Source: Pseudomonadota bacterium
GTDB lineage: Bacteria; Pseudomonadota; Alphaproteobacteria; Azospirillales; Azospirillaceae
Assembly: GCA_023423695.1 (NCBI GenBank)
Contig: JAFAFA010000141.1
Span: 10,491-74,490 of the forward strand
Direction of reading: 5' to 3'
Length of the DNA: 64,000 nt
The translations under genes and the position numbers were made by a program. The notes beneath the pieces were generated by a model. It was given only the letters and a program-made list of their open reading frames with translations. It had not been told where the DNA came from and did not search any database. Below are positions 25,167 to 33,991 of this stretch, in pieces; the stretch's first letter is position 1; each line of letters opens with the position of its first letter.

Positions 25167-26071
25167 TGCGGCCCTCGCGATGCGGCCGCCTCGACACGGG
25201 CGAGGAAATCCGCCGCCAGCGCGTCGGCGATGTCGGCCTCGCTGACCGTTTGAAGCCCCTGCCATGCGGGCATCGAGTTCACCTCCAGCACCAGCCACCG
25301 CCCGTCATCATGGGGGGCGGATATCAGATCGACCCCGGCATAATCGGCCCCGACCGCCGCCGCGGCGCGCACCGCCAGCTCGGCCACCGCACCCTCCGGC
25401 GCAATGGCTTCACAGCGCCCTCCCTGATGGACGTTCGTGATCCAGCTGCGGCCGTGGCGGATCATCGCCGCCACCGCTCGCCCTCCCACCACGAAAGCCC
25501 GGCAATCGCGCCATTCGCCGTCGCGGCGCGGCGGAACGAAGGGCTGCAGGTAATAGACGCCGGCCACCGCCTCGGGCTCCGGCACGTCCTCCGGCTTCGT
25601 CAGGCGGCGCAGGCCGCGGCCCTGGGCACCGAACAGCGGCTTCAGCACACAATCGGGCCAAGCCTGCACCACAGCACGCGCCGTCGCGGCATCCTGCACG
25701 GCGACGGAGGGGGGCGTCGGCAGGCTGGCCTGGGCCAGCAGGAAGCTCGTGGTGCTCTTGTCCACGCAACGCTCGATGGCGCGGGCTGTGTTGTAGACGG
25801 GCACCCCCAACCGGTCGAGCGCGTGAAGCACCCCCAGCCGCACCGTCACCTGTTCGAAGCTGCCCTGCCCGACCACCCGCACGAAGGCCCCCGCCGGCAG
25901 CGCATCGCCGAATCCCGGCAGCAGCAGCCCCGTCGCCGTCCGTCCGACGGCGAAGCCGCAGGCGCTCAGTGGAACACGGCGGCATTCGACGCCGCGGCGC
26001 GTCATCGCCTGTTCCAGCCTTGCGGCGTGCCAGTCGGCACCATCGGTGAACAGGGCGACCACGCCGCTCAT
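25163..26071 (-). CDS. RimK-like ATP-grasp ligase, probable H4MPT glutamate ligase
   Basis: A 302-residue ATP-grasp protein of the RimK/MptN group. Features are VDKSTTSFLLAQASLPTPPS, VLKPLFGAQGRGLRRL (ATP phosphate loop), GEWRDCRAFVVGGRAVAAM and ADYAGVDLISAPHDDGRWLVLEVNSMPAWQG, with the metal-binding Asp/Glu/Asn residues. MptN adds glutamate to tetrahydromethanopterin. Both flanking genes overlap it by 4 bases, forming one operon. Exact substrate is inferred from family and context. Confidence 0.78.
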   Translation of the reverse strand: MSGVVALFTDGADWHAARLEQAMTRRGVECRRVPLSACGFAVGRTATGLLLPGFGDALPAGAFVRVVGQGSFEQVTVRLGVLHALDRLGVPVYNTARAIERCVDKSTTSFLLAQASLPTPPSVAVQDAATARAVVQAWPDCVLKPLFGAQGRGLRRLTKPEDVPEPEAVAGVYYLQPFVPPRRDGEWRDCRAFVVGGRAVAAMIRHGRSWITNVHQGGRCEAIAPEGAVAELAVRAAAAVGADYAGVDLISAPHDDGRWLVLEVNSMPAWQGLQTVSEADIADALAADFLARVEAAASRGPQ

Positions 26072-27234
26072 GCCGCCTCCGCCTGGACATTCCGCCGGAA
26101 AAGCTCCCGCGCACGCCGGGCGGCAAGGCGACGGGCTTCGACCGGATCGGCGGCATCGGCCAGCACGGTGCAGAGCGGCGCACCCGCCGGGATATGGGCC
26201 GGTACACACGGACGGTCGGCAGTCCAGCCCGGCCAGCGCAGGTGGCCGTTCAGCAGAACCGGCGTCGGAGCGTAGACGACCACGGCGGCGCGGCAGCCGG
26301 CCAAGGGTGGCAGAGCCTCCGGCAACTCCCCGGCGCAGGCGGCCATGTGCAGGCCCAGCAGGCCCGGCATCGGCGGACGGTCGAACAGGTCGAGCGTCGC
26401 CCCCGGCCGCGGGTTGATCTCCAGCAGGCACCAGCCCTCCGGTCCGGCCAGGAAGTCGGCGCTGTTGAGCCCGACCAGCCCGACCTCCGCGGCAATGCGC
26501 GAAACGGCGGCTGTCATGCTGGCGGCAACCCCGTCACGCAGCGGCGGCACCGACAGCGGGCCGACCGCACCGCCATAGCGAAAAGGCTGGCGGGGCGCAG
26601 GAGCCGCCCATTGCCGGCTGAATCCCACCGGCAGCACCCGCCGGCCATCGGCAAGGAACAGCAGGGACACCGGACGCCCGTGCATGCGGCGCTGGAGGTA
26701 ATGTCCGGCCGGCACCCGCCGCCCCGCCGGCCGGATGTGGCCGCCGCCGCTGGCACCGGCACGCTTCACCAGCCATTCCCCGTCCTCGCACGGTGGCGAC
26801 GTGGCGATCTCCGGATGCGGGATGCCGAGGCGGGCGAGCAGAGCGGCGAAGGCAACCGGGTCCTTCAGCCTTGCCACCGTCCCGGCGGCGTTGCCGAGAA
26901 CCGGCCGGTCGCGCTCCAGCGCCGCCAGCAACTCCGGCCTGTCCTCGAACCCGGCGCCATAGACTAGCGGCACCCGGCGCAGATCGGGCGCCGCCAGAGC
27001 ATGCCGCAACGCCGGGCCATGAATGCGCAGCCGCCTTGACGGCAGGACGAGGCAGCGGTCGGCCATGGCCGCGGTGTCCGCGTCGGCGAACAGGTCAAGG
27101 GCCGCGGCGCCCAACCCGCAGCGGCGCGCGCTGGCCGCCAGGGCCCGCGCCGACAGCGCCACCACCAGGACGTCGCTCTTCGGGAGTATAGTCAGGGTCA
27201 AGCTCACGCCCCGGCGCGAAAGCGCCTTGAACAT
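26068..27234 (-). CDS. ATP-grasp domain protein, possible MfnD-like tyramine-glutamate ligase
   Basis: A 388-residue ATP-grasp protein. N-terminal ~110 residues form a Rossmann-like half; DPVAFAALLARLGIPHPE starts the ATP-grasp core, with WLVKRAGASGGGHIRPA as phosphate loop and GLVGLNSADFLAGPEGWCLLEINPRPGATLDL as metal site. In H4MPT clusters such a protein is assigned to methylofuran synthesis (glutamylation of tyramine, MfnD). The assignment is inferred from context. ATG 27234 lacks a strong ribosome-binding site, and a start nearer GVSLTLTILPKSDV is possible. Confidence 0.68.
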   Translation of the reverse strand: MFKALSRRGVSLTLTILPKSDVLVVALSARALAASARRCGLGAAALDLFADADTAAMADRCLVLPSRRLRIHGPALRHALAAPDLRRVPLVYGAGFEDRPELLAALERDRPVLGNAAGTVARLKDPVAFAALLARLGIPHPEIATSPPCEDGEWLVKRAGASGGGHIRPAGRRVPAGHYLQRRMHGRPVSLLFLADGRRVLPVGFSRQWAAPAPRQPFRYGGAVGPLSVPPLRDGVAASMTAAVSRIAAEVGLVGLNSADFLAGPEGWCLLEINPRPGATLDLFDRPPMPGLLGLHMAACAGELPEALPPLAGCRAAVVVYAPTPVLLNGHLRWPGWTADRPCVPAHIPAGAPLCTVLADAADPVEARRLAARRARELFRRNVQAEAA

Positions 27235-27373
27235 TCATCCGCAATCCCAACAATCTTGCAGCAAAGCCATCTTTGCAATCACCCTTCCGAACAACGGCAC
27301 GTGCCGCCCATCCGGCGCCCATTCGGGTGAAGACTGGGATGCGGCCTGTGGGAAGACAGTTGGGGAAGACAGG

Positions 27374-28177
27374 ATGTTCGAGGCCGTGGTTCTTCCGGAG
27401 TCCCCGTCAATTCCCGCCACTCACGGAGCCGCCGCGCCGGCTGTGGCCGCCCTGGCCGTGGAGGATCTGAGCCACAGCTTCGGCAAGCGCGTGGCGCTGG
27501 ACCATGTCTCCTTCACCGTGCCGCAGGCCGGCTTCACCATGCTTCTGGGGCTGAACGGCGCGGGAAAGACCACATTGTTCTCGCTGATCACCCGGCTCTA
27601 TTCCAGCCGCAGCGGCGACATCCACATCTTCGGCTTCGATCTGCGGCGCCAGCCGACCCGCGCGCTGGAGCGCATCGGCGTGGTGTTCCAGCAGCCGACG
27701 CTCGATCTCGACCTCACCGTCCGGCAGAACCTGCGCTACCATGGCGGCCTGCATGGGATGCGGCCGTCCGACTGCGAAGCCCGCGCACGCGAGGAGTTGG
27801 CCCGCATCGGCCTGTCCGACCGCGCCGACGACAAGGTCCGCGCCCTGTCCGGCGGGCAGCGCCGCCGTGTGGAGATCGCCCGCGCCCTGCTGCACCGCCC
27901 GAACCTGCTGCTTCTCGATGAGCCGACCGTCGGGCTCGACGTGGACTCGCGCCGCCACATCCTTGCCCATGTCCGCGCGCTCTGCCGCGAGCAGGGCCTC
28001 GCCGTGCTGTGGGCCACCCACCTGATGGACGAGGCGGCGGACGAGGACTCCGTCGTCGTGCTGCACCAGGGCCGCCTGCGTGCCTCCGGCAGCGTCCGCG
28101 CGGTCTGCGCCGAAACCGGCACGGCCACCCTGCCCGCCGCCTTCACCGCCATGACGGCGGGGGAGCGCCGGCCATGA
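27374..28177 (+). CDS. ABC transporter ATP-binding protein, PQQ alcohol dehydrogenase system
   Basis: A 267-residue ABC ATPase. Walker A GLNGAGKTT, signature LSGGQRRRVEIARAL, Walker B LLLLDEPTVGLD and the switch WATHLMDEA are all present. An N-terminal ~30-residue extension precedes the domain. It belongs to the family paired with PQQ alcohol dehydrogenases and overlaps the permease gene by 4 bases. With the substrate-binding protein at 20134 it makes a full exporter/importer set of unknown solute. Confidence 0.85.
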   Translation: MFEAVVLPESPSIPATHGAAAPAVAALAVEDLSHSFGKRVALDHVSFTVPQAGFTMLLGLNGAGKTTLFSLITRLYSSRSGDIHIFGFDLRRQPTRALERIGVVFQQPTLDLDLTVRQNLRYHGGLHGMRPSDCEARAREELARIGLSDRADDKVRALSGGQRRRVEIARALLHRPNLLLLDEPTVGLDVDSRRHILAHVRALCREQGLAVLWATHLMDEAADEDSVVVLHQGRLRASGSVRAVCAETGTATLPAAFTAMTAGERRP

Positions 28178-28989
28178 GCGCCGCCACCTATTGGTACTGC
28201 CTGCGCAGCATCATCGTGCGCGAGGGCTTGCGCTTCCTGCACCAGCGCGAGCGCTTCTTCGCCGCGCTGGTCCGGCCGCTGGTCTGGCTGGCGATCTTCG
28301 CCGTCGGGTTCCGTGGGGTGCTGGGCGTGTCGATCATCCCGCCCTACGAGACTTACATCCTCTATGACGAATATGTCGTGCCCGGTCTGGTCGCGATGAT
28401 CCAGCTGTTCAACGGCATGCAGAATTCCCTGTCGATGGTCTACGACCGCGAGATGGGCAGCATGCGCACACTGCTGGTCAGTCCGCTGCCGCGCTGGTAC
28501 CTGCTGGTCGCCAAGCTGCTGGCCGGCGTCGCGGTGTCGATCGCGCAGGTCTATGTCTTCCTCGGGATCGCATGGCTGTGGGGGGTGGAGCCGCCGCCGC
28601 TGGGCTACCTCGCCGTCCTGCCGGCGCTGGTGCTGAGTGGCCTGATGCTGGGGGCGCTGGGCCTGCTCCTGTCGTCCTTCGTCAAGCAGCTGGAGAATTT
28701 CGCCGGGGTGATGAACTTCGTCATCTTCCCGATGTTCTTCGCGTCCTCCGCCCTCTACCCGCTCTGGCGCATCCGGGAAGGCAGCCCGACCCTGTACCTG
28801 ATCGCAGCCTACAATCCCTTCACCCAAGCGGTGGAGCTGATCCGCTTCAGCCTCTATCTCCGAGTCGACGTCACGGCCCTGCTGTGGGTGGCCGGTTGCC
28901 TGGTGCTGTTCCTCGGCGCTGCGGTGCTGGCCTACGATCCAGGCCGCGGTTTCTGGGCGAGACGGGGCGGACCGGCAGAACAGGCCTGA
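28174..28989 (+). CDS. ABC-2 type permease, PQQ alcohol dehydrogenase system
   Basis: A 271-residue ABC-2 membrane protein with six membrane segments; LVWLAIFAVGFRG, YDREMGSMRTLLVSPLPRWYLLVAKLLAG and NFVIFPMFFASSALYPLW are characteristic. ABC-2 permeases usually export, which is odd beside a periplasmic binding protein. It ends 413 bases before xoxF, so it may feed lanthanide or PQQ-related traffic, but no solute is known. Confidence 0.82.
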   Translation: MSAATYWYCLRSIIVREGLRFLHQRERFFAALVRPLVWLAIFAVGFRGVLGVSIIPPYETYILYDEYVVPGLVAMIQLFNGMQNSLSMVYDREMGSMRTLLVSPLPRWYLLVAKLLAGVAVSIAQVYVFLGIAWLWGVEPPPLGYLAVLPALVLSGLMLGALGLLLSSFVKQLENFAGVMNFVIFPMFFASSALYPLWRIREGSPTLYLIAAYNPFTQAVELIRFSLYLRVDVTALLWVAGCLVLFLGAAVLAYDPGRGFWARRGGPAEQA

Positions 28990-29402
28990 TCGCGCAAGCG
29001 CCAGCTTAGCCATAACTACCGTTCGGATTAGCTCTTTTGGCTACAACTACCCACTAGTTCGCTTCATTCAAAAACTTTCGAACGGCAGCGGAAAATAATC
29101 TTCACAGCCTATCTTTATTTGATCAGACTGACTGTCAGCATCACCAACATAATGCGGGGCAGTTTAGAACCCCGCCAAGAGCCGTGCTCCGGCACTTGTT
29201 ACCGGCACGCCTGCGATGCCGGACACATTGGGATTCGGAACTTTGGGTGCGGATGCACCCCCGACGCCGCCTGATCGACATCACGCGCCAACGATCGAGG
29301 GAGACCGCCCCTCTCAAGAAGACCGCTTCACCGACACCGCCGCCTGTCGCCGCACAGTCCCTGGGACCACGGACCACCCCTTAAAAAAACGGGAGGAAAC
29401 AG
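28990..29402. promoter_or_regulatory. xoxF upstream control region
   Basis: 413 bases, notably A+T-rich at 29010-29155. Visible elements: direct repeats AACTACC at 29014-29020 and 29045-29051 (31 bases apart), CCGTTCG (29019) and CGAACGG (29079) as an inverted pair, the palindrome CTGAC-T-GTCAG at 29128-29138, and CATAAT at 29148-29153 as a possible -10. GGGAGGAAACAG precedes the xoxF ATG. Confidence 0.5.
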
Positions 29403-31229
29403 ATGAACCCCTTTGTGCGCTGTCTGCTCGTCACCGCCGCGATCCAGGCGGCCACCGCCACGGTCGCCTATGCCAACGAAGACACCCTGAAGAATCAGAA
29501 GGATCCGGCCAACTGGGCGATGCAGCTCGGCAACTATGCCGGCCAGCGTTACAGCACGCTCGACCAGATCAAACCCGACAACGTCAAGAACCTGAGGCCG
29601 GTCTGGCAGTTCTCCACCGGCGTGCTGCGCGGACACGAGGGCGGTCCCGTGGTGATCGGCGACACGATGTACATCTCCACGCCCTTCCCCAACATCGTCT
29701 ATGCGCTGGACCTAAACGACAACGGCCGCATCAAATGGAAGTACGAACCCAAGCAGGATTCGTCCGTCATCCCGGTGATGTGCTGCGATACCGTCACCCG
29801 CGGCGTCGCGGTGGCCGGCAACAAGGTCTTCCTGGGTCAGGCCGACAACACGCTGGTGGCGCTGGACGCGCAGACCGGCAAGGTGTTGTGGTCGGCTAAG
29901 AACGGCGACGCCAGCAAGGGCGAGACGCTGACCGCCTCCCCGCTGGTCGTGAAGGACAAGGTCTATGTCGGCATCAGCGGCGGCGAGTTCGGCGTCCGCG
30001 GCCATCTGACGGCCTACGACATCAACACCGGCAAGATGGTGTGGCGGGCCTATTCGACCGGTCCCGACAAGGACGTGATGATCGACCCGCAGAAGACTCT
30101 GATGATGGGCAAGCCGATCGGCGAGCCCGACCTCGGCATCAAGACCTGGCCGGCGGACCAGTGGAAGATCGGCGGCGGCACCACCTGGGGCTGGTACACC
30201 TACGATCCCGACCTGAACCTGATCTATTACGGCACCGGCAACCCCGGCACCTGGAATCCGGCACAGCGCGCCGTCAACAAGGACCGGGCCAAGAGCGACA
30301 ACAAATGGTCGATGACCATCTTCGCCCGCGATGCCGATACCGGACAGGCGAAATGGGTGTTCCAGAAGACGCCGTTCGACGAGTGGGACTATGACGGCGT
30401 GAACGAGAACGTCCTGGCCGACATCAACATCGGCGGCCAGCAGCGCAAGGTCCTGATCAACATGGACCGCAACGGCTTCGGCTACACTCTCGACCGCAAC
30501 ACCGGCGAGCTTCTCGTCGCGAAGAAGTACGACCCGACCGTCAATTGGGCGACCGAGGTCGACATGACGACCGGCCGGCCCAAGGTCGTCGACAAGTACA
30601 GCACCTTCGCCCAGGGCGAGGACACCAACACCACCGGCGTCTGCCCGGCGGCGCTCGGGTCGAAGGACCAGCAGCCGGCCTCCTACTCGCCGGACAGCGG
30701 CCTGCTCTATGTGCCGACCAACCACATCTGCATGGATTACGAGCCGTTCAAGGTGGAGTATTCGGCCGGCCAGCCCTATGTCGGCGCAACGCTCAGCATG
30801 TATCCGGCCCCGAACTCGCATGGCGGCATGGGCAATTTCATCGCCTGGGATCCGGCCGCCGGCAAGATCGTCTGGTCGAAGCCGGAACGCTTCGCGGTGT
30901 GGAGCGGCGCCCTGACGACGAAAGGCGGCGTCGGCTTCTACGGCACGCTGGAAGGCTATCTGAAGGCCTTCGACCTGCGTGACGGCAAGGACCTCTACAA
31001 CTTCAAGACGTCGTCCGGCATCATCGGCAACGTCAACACCTACACGCACAAGGGCAAGCAGTACATCGCCGTGCTGTCGGGTGTCGGCGGCTGGGCGGGC
31101 ATCGGGCTGGCCGCCGGGCTGACCGGCGAACAGGAAGGCCTGGGGGCGGTCGGCGCGCACAAGGCGCTGGGCGAATACACCCAGCTTGGCGGCACGCTGA
31201 CCGTCTTCGCCCTCCCGGACAACCAGTGA
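29403..31229 (+). CDS. xoxF: Lanthanide-dependent PQQ methanol dehydrogenase
   Basis: A 608-residue periplasmic quinoprotein, signal peptide ending near AYAN. It oxidises methanol to formaldehyde with PQQ and passes electrons to XoxG. The adjacent cysteines C127-C128 (VMCCDTV) form the PQQ-stacking disulfide. In FDEWDYDGVNE, D329 is the catalytic aspartate and D331 the extra aspartate that marks lanthanide rather than calcium use. GVLRGHEG and the tryptophan-docking repeats fit the XoxF5 group. The start is set by GGGAGGAAACAG. A strong terminator-like hairpin follows before xoxG. Confidence 0.97.
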   Translation: MNPFVRCLLVTAAIQAATATVAYANEDTLKNQKDPANWAMQLGNYAGQRYSTLDQIKPDNVKNLRPVWQFSTGVLRGHEGGPVVIGDTMYISTPFPNIVYALDLNDNGRIKWKYEPKQDSSVIPVMCCDTVTRGVAVAGNKVFLGQADNTLVALDAQTGKVLWSAKNGDASKGETLTASPLVVKDKVYVGISGGEFGVRGHLTAYDINTGKMVWRAYSTGPDKDVMIDPQKTLMMGKPIGEPDLGIKTWPADQWKIGGGTTWGWYTYDPDLNLIYYGTGNPGTWNPAQRAVNKDRAKSDNKWSMTIFARDADTGQAKWVFQKTPFDEWDYDGVNENVLADINIGGQQRKVLINMDRNGFGYTLDRNTGELLVAKKYDPTVNWATEVDMTTGRPKVVDKYSTFAQGEDTNTTGVCPAALGSKDQQPASYSPDSGLLYVPTNHICMDYEPFKVEYSAGQPYVGATLSMYPAPNSHGGMGNFIAWDPAAGKIVWSKPERFAVWSGALTTKGGVGFYGTLEGYLKAFDLRDGKDLYNFKTSSGIIGNVNTYTHKGKQYIAVLSGVGGWAGIGLAAGLTGEQEGLGAVGAHKALGEYTQLGGTLTVFALPDNQ

Positions 31230-31236
31230 CGGCCAA

Positions 31237-31281
31237 GGCTTGGCGCCGCACCGAAACGGGGCCGGCGCCAAGCCCTTTTTT
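31237..31281 (+). terminator. Terminator or attenuator between xoxF and xoxG
   Basis: GGCTTGGCGCC and GGCGCCAAGCC form a perfect 11-bp stem with a 16-base loop, and a run of six T follows. It begins 8 bases after the xoxF stop and 49 bases before xoxG. It probably makes xoxF mRNA far more abundant than xoxGJ mRNA. Confidence 0.88.
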
Positions 31282-31329
31282 CACGCTGATGGCAGGACAC
31301 GAACAAAGGCAGTGGGGAGACACAGTGAG

Positions 31330-31896
31330 ATGCCCAAATACCTGATCGGGCTGTGCGCCGCGCTTGGGTTCACCGCGACGGTGGCCCTCGGCAGCGCGTT
31401 CGGCCAGCAGGATGCCGCACAGAAGCCGGCGCAGAACCAGCCGACACAGAACCAGACAGCCCCGACCCAGACGACTCCGGCACCGTCGAGCGGAAGCGCG
31501 CCGCAGGAGGCGAAGATCGCCGAGCCGGAGGAATTGGTGAACGACGAAGGGGTGCCGCTCTACGCGGTGCGGGACGGCAAGGTGGACCAGGGGACCTACA
31601 ACGGCTATCGGCGCTATGCCTCGTCCTGCCATGTGTGCCACGGGCCGGACGGGCTGGGATCGTCCTTCGCCCCCGCCCTGACCGATTCGCTGAAGCGGAT
31701 GGATTACTGGCAGTTCACCGACGTGGTCACCAACGGCCGCACCAACATGGGGGCCACCGGCGACCGGGTGATGCCCACCTTCGGCACCGATCCCAACGTG
31801 ATGTCGAATCTCGCCGACATCTACCGGTATCTGAAGGCCCGTTCCGACGAGAAGGTCGGCCGCGGCCGGCCCGAGCGGATCAAGTCTGCATCGTGA
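31330..31896 (+). CDS. xoxG: Cytochrome c, electron acceptor of XoxF
   Basis: A 188-residue exported cytochrome c. A signal peptide (ending near GSAFG) is followed by a Gln/Thr/Pro-rich linker of about 45 residues, then a class I domain. Haem is held by C100, C103 and H104 (SSCHVCHG); the methionine ligand is probably in DRVMPTFG. XoxG accepts electrons from XoxF in the periplasm. GGGGAGA lies upstream of ATG 31330. xoxJ follows after 7 bases. Confidence 0.92.
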   Translation: MPKYLIGLCAALGFTATVALGSAFGQQDAAQKPAQNQPTQNQTAPTQTTPAPSSGSAPQEAKIAEPEELVNDEGVPLYAVRDGKVDQGTYNGYRRYASSCHVCHGPDGLGSSFAPALTDSLKRMDYWQFTDVVTNGRTNMGATGDRVMPTFGTDPNVMSNLADIYRYLKARSDEKVGRGRPERIKSAS

Positions 31897-31903
31897 GTCC
31901 GGC

Positions 31904-33277
31904 ATGATCCGCAGGCCCGCCCTTTCCTTGATGCTGGCCGCCGCGCTCTGTGCGGCGGCTCCCGCCGGCCGATCCGCCTTTGCTGCGGAGGGAATCCCGA
32001 CGGAGGTGCTGCGCGTCTGCGCCGACGCCAACCTGCTTCCCTTCTCCAACGACCGGCAGGAGGGGTTCGAGAACAGGATCGCCAAGCTGATCGCCGACGA
32101 GCTGAAGGTACCGCTGACCTTCACCTGGTGGCCGCAGACCATCGGCTTCGTCCGCAACACGCTGCGCACCCGGCAATGCGATCTGGTGATGGGGACTGCG
32201 GTCGGCGAAGAGCTGATGCAGAACACCAACCCGTATTACCGGTCCACCTACGCGCTGATCTACCGCAAGGATTCGGGGATCACGGCCAGGACGCTGGCCG
32301 ATCCGTCGCTGCAGGGCGCGCGCATCGGCGTCGTCGCCCGCACCCCGCCATCCGCGGTGATGCTCCGCCACGGGCTGACCAACCTGGAACCCTACCAGCT
32401 CGACACCGACACGCGCGCCCACCACCCGGCCCAGCAGGCGGTGGAGGATGTCGCGGCGGCCCGCACCGATGCCGCCATCGTCTGGGGTCCCATCGCCGGC
32501 TTCTTCGCCGCCCGGCAGTCCGTTCCGCTGGAGGTCGTGCCGCTGATGGACGAGCCAGGCGCTTCGCCCTTCCAATACATGATCTCCATGGGCATCCGCC
32601 CGGACGAGCCGGACTGGCGCCACTGGCTGAACGACTTCATCGTCCGCCGCCAGGGCGACATCGACCGCATCCTTGCCGAATACCATGTCCCGCTCGCCAA
32701 CGCCGACGGGTCGATCCGGGCGGCAACGGTTGAGAAAGCGCCGACCGATACTGCAGCGGCCGGTACGGCCGTGCCGGAACCGGACGGCTACCGCATGGCC
32801 GACTACCGGTCGCCGACGCCGCCCTCCCTGCGCGGCGCCGAGACGGTGGGGCCGGAGGAGGTCGAGCGGTTGGCAAAGGCCGGCGCGGTACTGGTCGATG
32901 TCCTGCCGACGCCGCCGAAGCCGGAAGGACTGGCACCGGGAAGCCGCTGGGTCCCACCGCCGCATCGCAGCCTGCCGGGAGCCCATTGGCTGCCGAATGT
33001 CGGCTATGGCGCGCCGTCCGCCGATCAGGAGGCCTATTTCCGCAAAGGGCTTGAGACGCTGACCGCAGGCGACCGCAAGCGTCCGCTGGTGGTGTTCTGC
33101 CAGCCGGATTGCTGGATGAGCTGGAATGCCGCCAAACGGGCGGTGGCGCTGGGCTATCAGGCGGTCAAATGGTATCCGGCCGGCACCGACGGCTGGACGG
33201 CCGCGGGCCGCGAACTCGTCACGGTCGAGCCCGAACCGGGGCTGGAGAAGCGGCCCGAACCCAAGGTGGCGAACTGA
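31904..33277 (+). CDS. xoxJ: XoxJ-like periplasmic binding protein fused to a CQPDCW rhodanese-like domain
   Basis: A 457-residue exported protein with signal peptide to about residue 28. Residues ~35-275 are an SBP_bac_3-type binding domain of the XoxJ/MxaJ family (VLRVCADANLLPFSNDRQEGFENRIAKLI split by family; TFTWWPQTIGFVRNTL; QCDLVMGT), thought to help assemble or activate XoxF. Residues ~300-445 are the rhodanese-like PQQ-associated CXXCW family, with VVFCQPDCWMSWNAAKRAV (C399, C403, W404) and WYPAGTDGW. These two families are normally separate genes; here they are one frame joined by a Thr/Ala-rich linker. No stop or start signal lies between the parts. Confidence 0.9.
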   Translation: MIRRPALSLMLAAALCAAAPAGRSAFAAEGIPTEVLRVCADANLLPFSNDRQEGFENRIAKLIADELKVPLTFTWWPQTIGFVRNTLRTRQCDLVMGTAVGEELMQNTNPYYRSTYALIYRKDSGITARTLADPSLQGARIGVVARTPPSAVMLRHGLTNLEPYQLDTDTRAHHPAQQAVEDVAAARTDAAIVWGPIAGFFAARQSVPLEVVPLMDEPGASPFQYMISMGIRPDEPDWRHWLNDFIVRRQGDIDRILAEYHVPLANADGSIRAATVEKAPTDTAAAGTAVPEPDGYRMADYRSPTPPSLRGAETVGPEEVERLAKAGAVLVDVLPTPPKPEGLAPGSRWVPPPHRSLPGAHWLPNVGYGAPSADQEAYFRKGLETLTAGDRKRPLVVFCQPDCWMSWNAAKRAVALGYQAVKWYPAGTDGWTAAGRELVTVEPEPGLEKRPEPKVAN

Positions 33278-33286
33278 GTGCTGCCC

Positions 33287-33925
33287 TCAGGACAGAAGCG
33301 CCGACAGCATGCGGGCGATCTGGCCGAGCCGCTGTTCGATGCGGGCCGGCTGCTCGCACACGGCGGTCTGCGCCCTGCGGCGGTCGTCGAGGATGCGGCG
33401 GTCCCAGGCGATGGCGGCCTTGATCTCCTGCGCACGGGCGGCGTCGCCCGACGCGGCGTCGAGGTCGCGCAGGGCGGCGGCGATGCGCTCGCGCAGGGCC
33501 CGTTGATGCTGGGCATAGCGCTCGATGGACGCGATGGCGGCGGTGCGCTGGCGGTCCAGCGTCTGGAAACTGCCGGCGAAGACCAGCGCGAGCTTGCGGT
33601 CATGCTCCTGCTCCGCCCCCTTCTGCACCGGCCCGGCCAGCGCGTTCGCTTCCGGTTCGAGACTGGCGGGGTCGATGCTGTCGTCGGCCGAGCGCCGCAC
33701 CAGTGTGGCGATTGCGGCATCCCGCTGCCACTCGTCCCCCAGCCCGTCAATCGACGGGCCGTCCCAGACGGAAGCCGGCGACAGGGCCGGGACCAGAATC
33801 TGCGGACAGGGCCAATCCGGATTCTTCGGATCCGAAGAAGCCGGCTGGGCTGCCGCAGGGGCGGGCAAGCCTGCGATCAGTGCCGCGGCCAACACCGCAG
33901 CGGCGATGGGAGATGATCGATGCAT
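33287..33925 (-). CDS. Exported helical protein of unknown function
   Basis: A 212-residue protein; signal peptide MHRSSPIAAAVLAAALIAG ending PAPAAAQ. The mature part starts with DWPCPQILVP, then is mostly charged helix (QEHDRKLALVFAGSFQTLDRQR; RALRERIAAALRDLDAAS) and includes a second cysteine near the C-terminus (TAVCEQPARIE), so one disulfide or coiled coil is likely. I do not recognise a characterised family. It is convergent with xoxJ and divergent from the DUF2380 gene with only 66 bases between. Confidence 0.65.
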   Translation of the reverse strand: MHRSSPIAAAVLAAALIAGLPAPAAAQPASSDPKNPDWPCPQILVPALSPASVWDGPSIDGLGDEWQRDAAIATLVRRSADDSIDPASLEPEANALAGPVQKGAEQEHDRKLALVFAGSFQTLDRQRTAAIASIERYAQHQRALRERIAAALRDLDAASGDAARAQEIKAAIAWDRRILDDRRRAQTAVCEQPARIEQRLGQIARMLSALLS

Positions 33926-33991
33926 GCCGAGAATGATGGCGATACCAACGATCCGGTGCAATCGGAACCGCTGCGCAAAAGGGGAAGCCCG

